Origin: Thermoplasmata archaeon
GTDB lineage: Archaea > Thermoplasmatota > Thermoplasmata > Lutacidiplasmatales > UBA184
Length of the DNA: 34,457 bases
Reading direction: 5' to 3'
Assembly (NCBI GenBank): GCA_021806135.1
Contig: JAJZYB010000020.1
Location: forward strand, 1-34,457
Part shown: piece by piece, positions 23,528 through 31,082 of the stretch
How the letters are laid out: each line of letters starts with the position of its first letter
Numbering within the stretch: the stretch's first letter is position 1
Program-made: the position numbers and the translations under genes
Notes under the pieces: model-generated
What the model saw: only the letters and a program-made list of their open reading frames with translations
The model's database searches: none
Told to the model about the DNA's origin: nothing

Positions 23528-24051
23528 CAGGGCTTCGCAGGCTCCCGGCTCCCGAGGAACCATGCGACTCTGTCTCTGCGACTCCTTCTACTGGACCGAT
23601 TCCGTCCCGGCCTCCGGCTTCCCTCTCTTCCGTGCGGCGGGCCTCCCTCGAAGAGGCAAAACCGGGAGGTGCCTGGCCAGGGACCGCCCCCCGTGCGTGC
23701 GGGGGGAGATCGAAACGGGATTGGGTGGGGGCGGCCGCAAGGGCCGGCCCGGGCTCTGCGGGACAGAGGCAGGGAGAGCGGAGCAGAGCCCCCCCTCGGT
23801 GTTCAGCTTGGCCGGGTCTACGCGGAGCAACGGACAAGGGGACGGGCTGGGCTCGCGACAGCACTTCCGACGGGCGGGACGGGACCGCCGTGATTCCCGC
23901 AATCGTTTGGGCGGTGGCATCTGTCCGCTCGACTCTAGACCTCCGATCAGAATCCATCCTACCAAGGGGCTCCCGTTCGCGCTTCCGCCAGAAGACCACC
24001 CTTCACCCTGGGGGAAATGGCTATTATGCATGCACGCATGCAGAGGAGTGT
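23528..24051. other. Gene-free stretch with strong stem-loops
   Basis: No convincing coding region in either strand. It holds CCCCCCG-TGCGTG-CGGGGGG (23687-23706), and GGGCTCTGC (23751-23759) pairing perfectly with GCAGAGCCC (23783-23791) across 23 nt, with a smaller GGCC-based stem between them. The density suggests a structured RNA or a complex terminator of the preceding methyltransferase gene. No hallmark of RNase P RNA or SRP RNA was found. Confidence 0.4.
24020..24042 (+). promoter_or_regulatory. TATA box and palindromic operator of vapBC
   Basis: GCTATTAT (24020-24027) is a TATA-like box. It is followed immediately by TGCATG-CACG-CATGCA (24027-24042), a perfect inverted repeat with 6-bp arms, and then GAGGAG (24043-24048) before ATG 24052. 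VapB proteins bind palindromes overlapping their own promoter, so this is a good candidate operator. Confidence 0.6.
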
Positions 24052-24264
24052 ATGACCTCAGCGCAGTCATCGGTTCGGGTCTCGAGGGAGACGCTCGACG
24101 AGCTGGAACGGTTGAGAGAGGTGTTCCACACGAGGAGTGCCGACGAGACGATTCGCAAGCTCGTGCGCGAAAGGCGGTCGCAAGCCCTCGGTCGGATGCT
24201 TGGGAGCGGCAAGGGCATCGTTTCGAAGTTCACCGAGGAGGATCGGCTTGAGACTCACGATTGA
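24052..24264 (+). CDS. vapB: VapB-like antitoxin
   Basis: 70 residues. The N-terminal SSVRVSRETLDELERLREVF (~6-25) is a ribbon-helix-helix-type DNA-binding start (strand then helix), and SADETIRKLVRERR completes the second helix. The C-terminal ~25 residues are the toxin-binding tail. It is followed by a PIN-domain gene whose start codon lies 17 nt before this stop, the usual antitoxin-toxin coupling. SD GAGGAG at 24043-24048 decides the start. Confidence 0.85.
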   Translation: MTSAQSSVRVSRETLDELERLREVFHTRSADETIRKLVRERRSQALGRMLGSGKGIVSKFTEEDRLETHD

Positions 24265-24655
24265 TTCCTTCGCGTGGATAGAACTGATTCGAGGAACCCC
24301 CCTCGGGATCGCGACGAGGGCCCGCATCGAGGCGGCCGACGAATGTTTCACGCCAGCGATTGTCTTGGCCGAAGTGGCCCATCGGTGTCGTCGGGACACC
24401 CTGGGAGAACGGCAGATAGAGCGCGAGCTGACAGCTATGACCGAAGCGTCCGCCCTCGTTCCCATCACCCCCGACCTCGCTATCGCTGCGAGCGCGGCGA
24501 CCAAAGAGCTCCGAGAGAGGGCCGCCTTGCGCCGGCTCCGGCCTGCTGGGCTGGCCGACGGGTTGATCCTCGCCACCGCCCGCCTGACCGAATCTCAGCT
24601 GCTGACCGGCGACTTGCACTTCCGAGACCTCCGGGAGACACTCTGGCTCGGTTGA
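24248..24655 (+). CDS. vapC: VapC-like PIN-domain toxin (RNase)
   Basis: 135 residues. The PIN acidic residues are all present: Asp6 in TIDSFAWIEL, Glu42 in VLAEVAHR, Asp104 in GLADGLILATA and Asp122 in LTGDLHF. VapC toxins are Mg-dependent ribonucleases cutting tRNA or rRNA and are neutralised by the adjacent VapB. The TTG start at 24248 is supported by GAGGAGG (24235-24241) and by PIN domains starting with a strand just before the first Asp; it overlaps vapB by 17 nt. A tRNA-Arg gene on the other strand begins 20 nt beyond the stop. Confidence 0.9.
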   Translation: MRLTIDSFAWIELIRGTPLGIATRARIEAADECFTPAIVLAEVAHRCRRDTLGERQIERELTAMTEASALVPITPDLAIAASAATKELRERAALRRLRPAGLADGLILATARLTESQLLTGDLHFRDLRETLWLG

Positions 24656-24674
24656 CCTTCGTGGACGAATGTAA

Positions 24675-24748
24675 CGGGCCCGCCGGGATTCGAACCCGGG
24701 TCTGAGGCTCCGGAGGCCCCTGTGATATCCAAGCTATACTACGGGCCC
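24675..24748 (-). tRNA. tRNA-Arg (CCG)
   Basis: A 74-nt cloverleaf. Acceptor GGGCCCG/CGGGCCC is perfect, discriminator G. Anticodon loop CTCCGGA on stem GGGGC/GCCTC (one G-U). T-arm CCGGG-TTCGAAT-CCCGG is perfect. The D-stem is weak, with an A-C mismatch. Anticodon CCG reads the Arg codon CGG. No intron and no encoded CCA. Confidence 0.94.
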
Positions 24749-25305
24749 AGTGTATTTCGCCTAAGGAGCCACAAACTTGGCCCCGCTTCCGCCTTTCCAT
24801 GGCTCCACCTCCGGTCGTGAAGCGACAGCAGCGGGTCCTCCTTGGGCAACACGAGTTCGCGTCCTGATTTCGAGATCACGCCTCCCCAGCTAGCGCGAGG
24901 ACACAACTCGACCAACTTGAACTCTTCTGCCGCCGGGTCGGGAAGGACCCCCACGCTCCCAGACGAAAAAGAGAGCAGACCCTGCCGACCCCCTCCTCGG
25001 GGAGGGGAGCGGCGGAATCGGGGGTGGGGCCTTCCCTACACCTACCCCACGTCCCCCGGGAGGCACGCTGTCTTCCGAGCCCGGACCTCCGCGAGCCGGT
25101 CGTAAGGGCTCGCGAGGACCTGCGGGGCTCCGCGGCCTAGCCTGCCCCCCATGAGGGCCCGGGACGGCCGCGAGGGAACGATATCCGGTCCGCGTGTGGC
25201 GCTGACCCTTACGAGACCTCGGGGACGGGGACTCCCGCGACCCTCAAGCGGGGGCGCGGCTCCCCTGTCGATGCCAGCGAGGAGCGCAGGAGGCCCGGAC
25301 GGCAC
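24749..25305. other. Gene-free stretch upstream of tRNA-Arg
   Basis: No supported gene. A 71-codon minus-strand frame (24739-24954) runs into the tRNA-Arg gene and has no recognisable motif. The right part (25185-25282) is similar to a second sequence at 26447-26545 (see the repeat entries). Confidence 0.4.
25185..25282. repeat. Diverged intergenic repeat, copy A
   Basis: Aligns over ~98 nt with 26447-26545, roughly three quarters identical by eye with few gaps. Shared blocks include GACCCTTACG, GGGACGG, CCCTCA and TGCCAGCGA. It lies just downstream of the squalene-cyclase-like gene. Confidence 0.55.
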
Positions 25306-26304
25306 CTACTCCTGGCGCGATAGCACCGTCAACGCGCGAAGCGTGATCATCTTGCTGGGTTTCCCTACCTCCTCGAACGTGAGAGGCTCCGGGCACCTCC
25401 CGGGGTGGGTGGCGAACCAGTCGACAAACTCTTGATACGGATCCGGTTGGAACGCATCGAGGTTCCAGCGGCCGTCCGGGCGTTGCTTCTTGCGCAAGAG
25501 GTCAAGCGCGTAGCCGAGCCGCGGGTCCTTGCCATAGCCCAACGCGGTCAGGCAATCCAGGCCCACGAGGAGGTCGTAGTAGTAGTGCACAGGCCAGTGG
25601 AAGCGGTACCATGGCTCATACCGTGCCCCTTGATTGTGGAGCTCGTGCTCGAGGTAGTATTCGGCGGTCCGCTCAACGACCGCCGTCATCGTCGGGGTCC
25701 ACTTCGAGCGAGGATACGCGGCAAACGCTCCGAGTCCCTCCCAGGCATCGAGCGAACGGCTCGGAGCCGGTCCGTTCTTGACGTATCGGCAGGACCAGCC
25801 TCCCTTCGGGTGGGCAGTCCTCACGATCCAGTCGAGGGTCTTGCGGACCCGAGGGTCGTCTTCGTAGCCCAGGCGAAGGAGGCCCCGCGCCATGTTGGCG
25901 GTGTAGCAGTGGTGCCCCTTTCCCTTCCCGAAGCCCCCCACGCCCCCTCCCTCGAGGGGGGACTTGCCCATCCAATACTCGGCCGAGGCCGCCACCTCCG
26001 GGATGGCGCGCGTCGCCCCCAGGTCCGCCAACGCCAACATCACCCAGTGCGTTGCCACGAACCGGGGCTCCATCCAACCCTTGTCACGTGCCCACCACCC
26101 CGCCGGGTCCCGACGGGCGAGGAGGTCGACCACCCAGCCCGTGGTCGGGATGCGCAACTTGGCCTTGCGGACCTCAGGGTCGGATTCCTTCTTCCCGAGG
26201 AGCTGCGTCAGTGCGAGGTAGCGGACCGACGGCTGCTCGGGCTCGAGCAGCCAATCCAAGACCTTCTCGCGGGACACGGTACGATGACGATCGCTCACGT
26301 ACAT
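25306..26304 (-). CDS. Squalene-cyclase/prenyltransferase-like alpha-alpha barrel protein
   Basis: 332 residues. It is built of helical repeats with QRPDGRW, HPKGGWSCRY and CLTALGYGKDPRL, like the QW-type repeats of the terpenoid cyclase/prenyltransferase (alpha/alpha)6 family. No DxDD or DCTAE cyclase motif is seen, so it is probably not an active terpene cyclase; archaeal proteins of this type are of unknown function. Conserved-looking FGKGKGHHCYTANMARGLLR and WYRFHWPVHYYYDLLVGLDC are rich in His and Tyr and could form a ligand or metal pocket. ATG 26304 is the only good start. It is soluble, with no signal peptide. Confidence 0.75.
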   Translation of the reverse strand: MYVSDRHRTVSREKVLDWLLEPEQPSVRYLALTQLLGKKESDPEVRKAKLRIPTTGWVVDLLARRDPAGWWARDKGWMEPRFVATHWVMLALADLGATRAIPEVAASAEYWMGKSPLEGGGVGGFGKGKGHHCYTANMARGLLRLGYEDDPRVRKTLDWIVRTAHPKGGWSCRYVKNGPAPSRSLDAWEGLGAFAAYPRSKWTPTMTAVVERTAEYYLEHELHNQGARYEPWYRFHWPVHYYYDLLVGLDCLTALGYGKDPRLGYALDLLRKKQRPDGRWNLDAFQPDPYQEFVDWFATHPGRCPEPLTFEEVGKPSKMITLRALTVLSRQE

Positions 26305-26656
26305 GACTCTGGTGGGGCGCGGTCCCCGAGGCGGGGCGCGGGGGGAGGCGCGTTCAGGCCGTGAAGTTGAGCCTCGAACGAATCGGGATGTCTTCCCGGC
26401 GTCCGCCCCAGACTCTCCTTCCTTCGAGGGCGGTCCCGCCGAAGGACGGACCGCGCTCGGCGCGGACCCTTACGGGGCCGCAGGGACGGCGGTTCCCGTG
26501 GCCCTCATGCGAGTTCGCGGCCTCCTCGCCTTTGCCAGCGATGGGCACTACGGGCGAAACGAACATGGAGGAAGGCACCGAACATCGAGCGGGTCTAGTG
26601 TTCGACGCTAGCCCAGGAACCTCAACTATTAACTCGGGCCACTGGGATTGAGTGTC
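26305..26656. other. Gene-free divergent spacer with repeat copy B
   Basis: No supported gene. It contains CCGCGC-TCG-GCGCGG (26451-26465, perfect 6-bp hairpin) within repeat copy B, and a TATA-like CTATTAAC (26626-26633) for the downstream acetyltransferase gene. Confidence 0.45.
26447..26545. repeat. Diverged intergenic repeat, copy B
   Basis: Pairs with copy A at 25185-25282. A shorter block, CTTTGCCAGCGATG, also recurs with one change at 29009-29022 in another gene-free stretch (CTTGCCAGCGATGA). The copy begins with a perfect hairpin (26451-26465). Strand and function unknown. Confidence 0.55.
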
Positions 26657-27235
26657 GTGGCTGCACTGGGCGGTAAGCTTTCTCCGATAGAACTGCCGAT
26701 CCAGACCCCCCGACTCACTCTCCGTCTTCCCCGTCAAGCGGATGCGCCGAGGCTCACCCGACTGTTGAACCACCCATCGGTCTTCGACCCGGTCATGAGC
26801 TCGCACACCAAACTGACCCTTTCAGGTGAGAAGGAGTGGGTTCGGAGGTCGCTCCGGGCCGCTAGGATGGGCTCGAAGCTCGCTCTAATCATCGAACTTC
26901 GCACGGGTGGTCCCCTGATCGGGGGAATCGGGCTAGAGATCCAGGATGCCGACAACAAGCGCGCCCACATCGGCTACTGGCTCGCCAAACCGTACTGGCA
27001 CCAAGGGCTTGCCTCCGAGGCCGCCTCGGCGGTGTGTCGAGCGGGTTTCCGCGAGGCAGGGCTGCACAGGATTGACACCGGGGTGTTCGCGTTCAATCCA
27101 CGGTCTATGATCCTGCTGAAGAGGTTAGGCTTCAAGACCGAAGGAACGAGGCGAGAGGTACTCTACCGACGAGGCAGGTGGCACGATGAGGTTATATTCA
27201 GTCTGTTGGCGAGGGACTTCCACCCGCGACCTTGA
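26657..27235 (+). CDS. GNAT-family N-acetyltransferase, RimJ/RimL-like
   Basis: 192 residues. The order LPIQTPRLTLRLPRQADA (N-terminal strand of RimJ/L type), then IGGIGLEI, HIGYWLAKPYWHQGLASEAA (acetyl-CoA loop, Q-x-G-x-A form) and FAFNPRSMILLKRLGFKTEG (the N-x-x-S-x-x-x-x-x-K-x-G-F block) is typical. Substrates include ribosomal protein N-termini or small amines; here unknown. GTG 26657 lies ~24 nt after a TATA-like box and would be leaderless; TTG 26648 would add three residues. Confidence 0.9.
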   Translation: MAALGGKLSPIELPIQTPRLTLRLPRQADAPRLTRLLNHPSVFDPVMSSHTKLTLSGEKEWVRRSLRAARMGSKLALIIELRTGGPLIGGIGLEIQDADNKRAHIGYWLAKPYWHQGLASEAASAVCRAGFREAGLHRIDTGVFAFNPRSMILLKRLGFKTEGTRREVLYRRGRWHDEVIFSLLARDFHPRP

Positions 27236-27338
27236 CTGACGGGCGCGCACGGTCGACTCCGACAGCGATGGGTGTTACGTGGGAAAGGAATCCTGAGGGC
27301 TTCCCGCCGCGCGTCCCCGTCCTCCTCGGGTCGTCGAA

Positions 27339-28589
27339 TTACGTGCCGCGCGCGACCAACGAGCGGAACCCCGACGGGCGGACGCCCTTCAGGTCAACCC
27401 TTCCGGCCCCCGTCATCGTCCTGAGGCGGTCCAACCCGCGGGCGACGGCCCTGGCGAATCCCTGATCTGACGGCTTCGTCCACGCCTCAAGCCAGAAGTC
27501 GAGGACGCGGAGGGCGTTCTCCTCTCGGTCGAATCTGAGTTCGGCCCGGGCCTTGAGCGTCTCCCCATGGAGAATCGGGAGCGTGTAGTAACCCCAACGT
27601 CGCTTGGATGCGGGCTTGTAGACCTCCCAGACGTACTCGAAATCGAAGATCTTCTTCGATCGACCTCGGGCGCTCACGATCTCGAGGGGGGCAAGGAAGG
27701 TGGCCTCGTCCTCCGTGGTCGTCGAAAGGGGCCTCCACCTCTTGGGAACATCCCCGCGCGCGAGCCTCTCGAGCAAGGGCGCATCTCCAGCGTCCGCCCA
27801 GTGCGGGCCCCTCCAACCCTTTACCTCGACCCTGACCAGTCGCCCCAGCCTCTCCTGGTTATGCACCCAGGAGTTCCGCTGAGAGGCGCGCACGCTCGAT
27901 TCCGACGACAGCCGCTGGACCATGAGCATCTCGCTGGCGTTTGGCAGACCGAGCAACCGCATCCCGCGTCGGAGGAAATGCTCCTCCGAGTCCTCCGGTG
28001 ACGCTGGGACAAGCAAACGAGGCTGAACGAGCTTGGAAGTGAGATCGTACCGACGTTCGCCCCGGAGTCGGCTATGGATCATCAGATCTCCCCGCAGCCA
28101 GAGATAGAAGAGCGCCAGTCCGGTGTCTCGTCGGGCACGGTAGCTCGAAATCCTCTCGCCTCCGACGAGGTCCCTGCTCCCTAGCGGCCCCCGCGTCTCG
28201 ACGTCCCTAAGGACTTCGGCAATCAGGCCCTGGTGGGTACGCTCGAAGCTGGCTCGGCGGTTCTGATAGTCCCACTTTCGCATCTTAGACAGCATGTAGG
28301 GAAGCTCCTCGATAGGACGGATGTGGAGATTCGCCCCCCACTCGAAGAGGGACCGACGCTCGTAGAGCGCGTGGTCCAACAGTGAGGGGCGGTAGGTCTC
28401 GACCCGGGCGCAGAGGGCGAGATCCTGACTCTGTCCGACAACATCCAGAGGGTCGACTTGGACGGAGCCGATCTCCTGAACCGCCGAGTGAAGCCCCTGA
28501 ATCCCGTTCCATCGGCGGCCCGGCCACAGTCCTTGGAGGCCGAGAATGTAACGACGCGCCGTGACGACATCCACCTCCAGGAGCTTCAT
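27339..28589 (-). CDS. YcaQ/AlkZ-type winged-helix DNA glycosylase
   Basis: 416 residues, the HTH_42 family. EVDVVTARRYILGLQGL opens the protein, GSVQVDPLDVV contains the catalytic Q-x-D (Gln44, Asp46) and LYERRSLFEWGANLH follows, as in E. coli YcaQ, which opens interstrand DNA crosslinks. Related AlkZ proteins carry Q-x-Q instead. Three tandem winged-helix parts are expected; RWGYYTLPILHGE and ARAELRFDREENALRV in the C-terminal third match the family. ATG 28589 is preferred over an upstream in-frame extension. No biosynthetic cluster for a crosslinking agent is visible nearby. Confidence 0.85.
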   Translation of the reverse strand: MKLLEVDVVTARRYILGLQGLWPGRRWNGIQGLHSAVQEIGSVQVDPLDVVGQSQDLALCARVETYRPSLLDHALYERRSLFEWGANLHIRPIEELPYMLSKMRKWDYQNRRASFERTHQGLIAEVLRDVETRGPLGSRDLVGGERISSYRARRDTGLALFYLWLRGDLMIHSRLRGERRYDLTSKLVQPRLLVPASPEDSEEHFLRRGMRLLGLPNASEMLMVQRLSSESSVRASQRNSWVHNQERLGRLVRVEVKGWRGPHWADAGDAPLLERLARGDVPKRWRPLSTTTEDEATFLAPLEIVSARGRSKKIFDFEYVWEVYKPASKRRWGYYTLPILHGETLKARAELRFDREENALRVLDFWLEAWTKPSDQGFARAVARGLDRLRTMTGAGRVDLKGVRPSGFRSLVARGT

Positions 28590-29096
28590 GATCGACCTAT
28601 GGGAACCCGTGGATGTTGATTTCGCCTTCGAGAAGGCACTGGGAACCTTCGGTCGGGTCCCCACGCCTCACACCCGCACTCGGCTCCCTGCCAGAGCCCG
28701 GGCCAGACTTGGAGCATGCCCCCGTGGTGGACACGGTGGGGGGTTTCCCCGAAGACAAGGGGTGCGGTCCAGACGAACCCCCGGTCCGCGGAGTCCGTCC
28801 CGCTGGCGGCGGGCTTGCCCAAAGCGCGCTCCATATCCCCCTCGCAAGCCGAAGAGAAGGGCGCTCGAGGCAAGGACCGGCCCGAGAGAGCATCGCCCGA
28901 AATGGCGGGTCCACGGCCGGGGCGTGCCGGCGTGTCGCGGAGGTCTCGAAGGACGACCACGGTCGTCTCCAGGAAGGAGAGGACCGTGCCGGATCGCTGC
29001 ACCGCCGCCCTTGCCAGCGATGACCGCAAGCGGCACACGATGCGAGCGTACCGTCCGCCCCGAACTGGAACTCCCCGACTCACCGCGGGTCCCTGC
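28590..29096. other. Gene-free stretch with inverted repeats
   Basis: No supported gene. GACGACC-AC-GGTCGTC (28952-28967) is a perfect palindrome-like inverted repeat. CTTGCCAGCGATGA near 29009-29022 echoes the intergenic repeat seen at 26447-26545. Confidence 0.4.
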
Positions 29097-29882
29097 TCAG
29101 GCCTGCCCGGTTCGAAAGAACTTCAGTTGAGAGGATCCCCAACTGTCAAAAACACGGCCGTAGCCCCGCGCACGCAAGGTCCGCTCAACCGCGAGGAATA
29201 GGGTCCGTTGGCTCGAGACATCTCCGCTGCTCAGAATGCCCTTCACGAGCTTCAGAAACCGTTCGGGTGGGAGTGGGGGATTTCGAAGGGGGAATTCTCG
29301 AAGCTCCCATTCAAGGTATTTCGCGTACGGTGCCCAGCGACCCTCGCTCCCGAAGAGCGTTTCGAAGAGGTAGGGGAGAGTCCGCGTGGCCTCCAAGTGA
29401 CCCGCGAGGGAATTCCCGTCGCGAAAGTTCTTCAACGAACGAAGCAGCTCGTTGATGTACCCGTCCAACTGGGCCGAGACGTAGGTCCGCACCCGATTCT
29501 TTGGGACTCGCGCTTGCTCACGGGCGAGCTTGGCCACGCGTCCGGTCTTGTCGATCGGGATCAAGATGTGCGCGAAGGCCGGCCCATACCCCGCATGCTG
29601 CGGCCTGCGGCATGCCCCGTGCCCGAAGGTTGAGATTCCTCGGACCTTGATGTCCAGACCAGGCGGAGTGTGAGCGAAGCGCCGACGGTACTTCCCTAGC
29701 ACAGCGTCCCGGACCACGATCTGGACATCATGGTCGGAGAGCGCAGTCCCTCTTCCCGCTCCTCGGGAACCGGAGAGGATGACCCCGAGGATGTTGGGAT
29801 CGGACTTCGCCGACTGGATCAACTCCCGGTAGGCAGCTGCCCCCGGGCCGAATCGGTAGGAACTCTCCATTCGGGTACTCAT
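29097..29882 (-). CDS. Nucleotidyltransferase-fold protein (pol-beta superfamily)
   Basis: 261 residues. GVILSGSRGAGRGTALSDHDV (~33-53) holds the G-S motif and the D-x-D pair Asp50/Asp52, and PGLDIKV (Asp77) supplies the third acidic residue, as in KNTase/MNT-like enzymes. The C-terminal half is helical (ELLRSLKNFRDGNSLAGHLE), as in aminoglycoside nucleotidyltransferases. It transfers a nucleotide to an unknown small molecule, RNA or protein; MNT antitoxin function is less likely because no HEPN gene is adjacent. ATG 29882 follows a TATA-like AGTAAAAG by ~25 nt, suggesting a leaderless message. Confidence 0.82.
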   Translation of the reverse strand: MSTRMESSYRFGPGAAAYRELIQSAKSDPNILGVILSGSRGAGRGTALSDHDVQIVVRDAVLGKYRRRFAHTPPGLDIKVRGISTFGHGACRRPQHAGYGPAFAHILIPIDKTGRVAKLAREQARVPKNRVRTYVSAQLDGYINELLRSLKNFRDGNSLAGHLEATRTLPYLFETLFGSEGRWAPYAKYLEWELREFPLRNPPLPPERFLKLVKGILSSGDVSSQRTLFLAVERTLRARGYGRVFDSWGSSQLKFFRTGQA

Positions 29883-30087
29883 CTATCAAGGGCTCGAAAC
29901 GCCCCTTTTACTTCAATCGTTCGGGTTGCCCAGCCGCTCCCACACCTGCGGCCCAACCCCTCCCCTCCGGTCGAGCAGGCAGGTGGTCGATGACCGGCCG
30001 CGTGGGTACGCGGGGCAACGTAGGGAGAGACCTCCGCCAGCGGGAGGCGCCGAACGACAGATGTAGCCTCATGAGCTGGGCTGAGAA

Positions 30088-30771
30088 GTGACGCTAACTC
30101 GGATTACCTCCAGACGGGCCAAGGAACTTGTTCGCGAGGGCTGGAATCAACGGTCAGAGATCTATCGGCCTCTCGGGGCCGCCAAGGACAGGACCAAACA
30201 CACCGACCGTGACTACCGCGCGTGGCTCGCCCCGATCATGAAGCAAGTTCCCCGGGGAGGTCATGCCCTTGACCTTGGATGCGGGTGTGGTCTACCTACG
30301 AGCAAGTTGCTCGCTAGACGGTTCGACGTGGTCGGAGTGGACATCTCAGACGTCCAGATCGCCAGAGCCCGCAAGTTGGTCCCCAGCGCGAGGTTCCAAC
30401 GGTCTGACATGACCCAACTCAGGTATCCCCCGGGATCGTTCGAGGTCATCGTCTCCCTCTATGCGATCATCCACGTCCCACTCAAGGAACAGCGCCCCCT
30501 CTTCCGACGGATCTTTCGCTGGATGACCCCGGGGGGCCACTTTCTTGCCATCCTCGGGTCGGGAAGACTCAAAGCTCTAGAGAAGGGCTGGCTGGGGTCG
30601 GACAGTTGGATGTATTGGGACCATGCCGATGCCAACACCTACCAACGGTGGCTGGAGGAGGTCGGGTTCATCGTCGAGGAACGGAAGCACATCCCTGAGG
30701 CCGGAAGCGGTGGGCACGAAATGTTTCGCCTGAAGCGCCCGTTGGAGGCGCACCGAGCGCGCGGAAAGTGA
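30088..30771 (+). CDS. Class I SAM-dependent methyltransferase
   Basis: 227 residues, Methyltransf_11/25-like. Motif I ALDLGCGCG (60-68), acidic Asp85 in VVGVDISDVQIARA, RSDMTQLRYPPGSFEVIVSL for the middle motifs and RWMTPGGHFLAILGS after them. GTG 30088 is the start; no strong SD. Its stop overlaps a GTG (30768-30771) that may start the next, IS-interrupted methyltransferase gene, so the two were probably one operon. Substrate unknown. Confidence 0.87.
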   Translation: MTLTRITSRRAKELVREGWNQRSEIYRPLGAAKDRTKHTDRDYRAWLAPIMKQVPRGGHALDLGCGCGLPTSKLLARRFDVVGVDISDVQIARARKLVPSARFQRSDMTQLRYPPGSFEVIVSLYAIIHVPLKEQRPLFRRIFRWMTPGGHFLAILGSGRLKALEKGWLGSDSWMYWDHADANTYQRWLEEVGFIVEERKHIPEAGSGGHEMFRLKRPLEAHRARGK

Positions 30772-31082
30772 CCGATCGAGTGGGTGAGCGCGGGGCTTTG
30801 AGGAGAGACCTGCAAGGAGCCGGACCGGCCGTGCCGAGCGACACCTCTGAGCGTCAGAACCACGCTCATCCGGGGAACCACCTGGCTTCCACCGGGCGGA
30901 GGGAATCGGTGGCACCAGTTCCCGAGAGGAGGGCGCAAACCGCCCACCTCTGCGAACGCCTCCTCCGCCGGTGGGACCCGATGTTCTCCGGGACGATCGA
31001 CCCCACCCGCGACCGCCGGACGGACGCGATCCTCGCGACGCTCGTGGACCGCTTCTCGGGGCCGTTCCGCATTCTCGAGCTA
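30768..31082 (+). pseudogene. Methyltransferase N-terminal fragment, cut by IS630 insertion
   Basis: The frame ends DAILATLVDRFSGPFRILEL at codon CTA (31080-31082), exactly where the IS630 element begins. Joined to 32267 without the element and one TA copy, it reads FRILEL-GSGPGPLTERML, a complete motif I in frame. The original start is uncertain: GTG 30768 overlaps the upstream gene's stop, while the N-terminal ~60 residues look poorly conserved and ATG 30981 is possible. As it stands it reads 15 further bases into the element and stops. Confidence 0.8.

Noticed and set aside
23503-24264. Long plus-strand frame extending vapB upstream
   Set aside because: The extension is Arg/Pro/Ser-rich, lies over stem-loop sequence, and precedes a good TATA box, palindrome and SD that place the start at 24052.
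24739-24954. 71-codon minus-strand ORF upstream of tRNA-Arg
   Set aside because: It ends inside the tRNA-Arg gene, has no motif and no clear promoter. A small protein cannot be excluded but is not supported.
29097-29882. MNT/HEPN toxin-antitoxin pair
   Set aside because: The nucleotidyltransferase fold fits, but no HEPN-domain gene is adjacent on either side and the protein is larger than typical MNT antitoxins.
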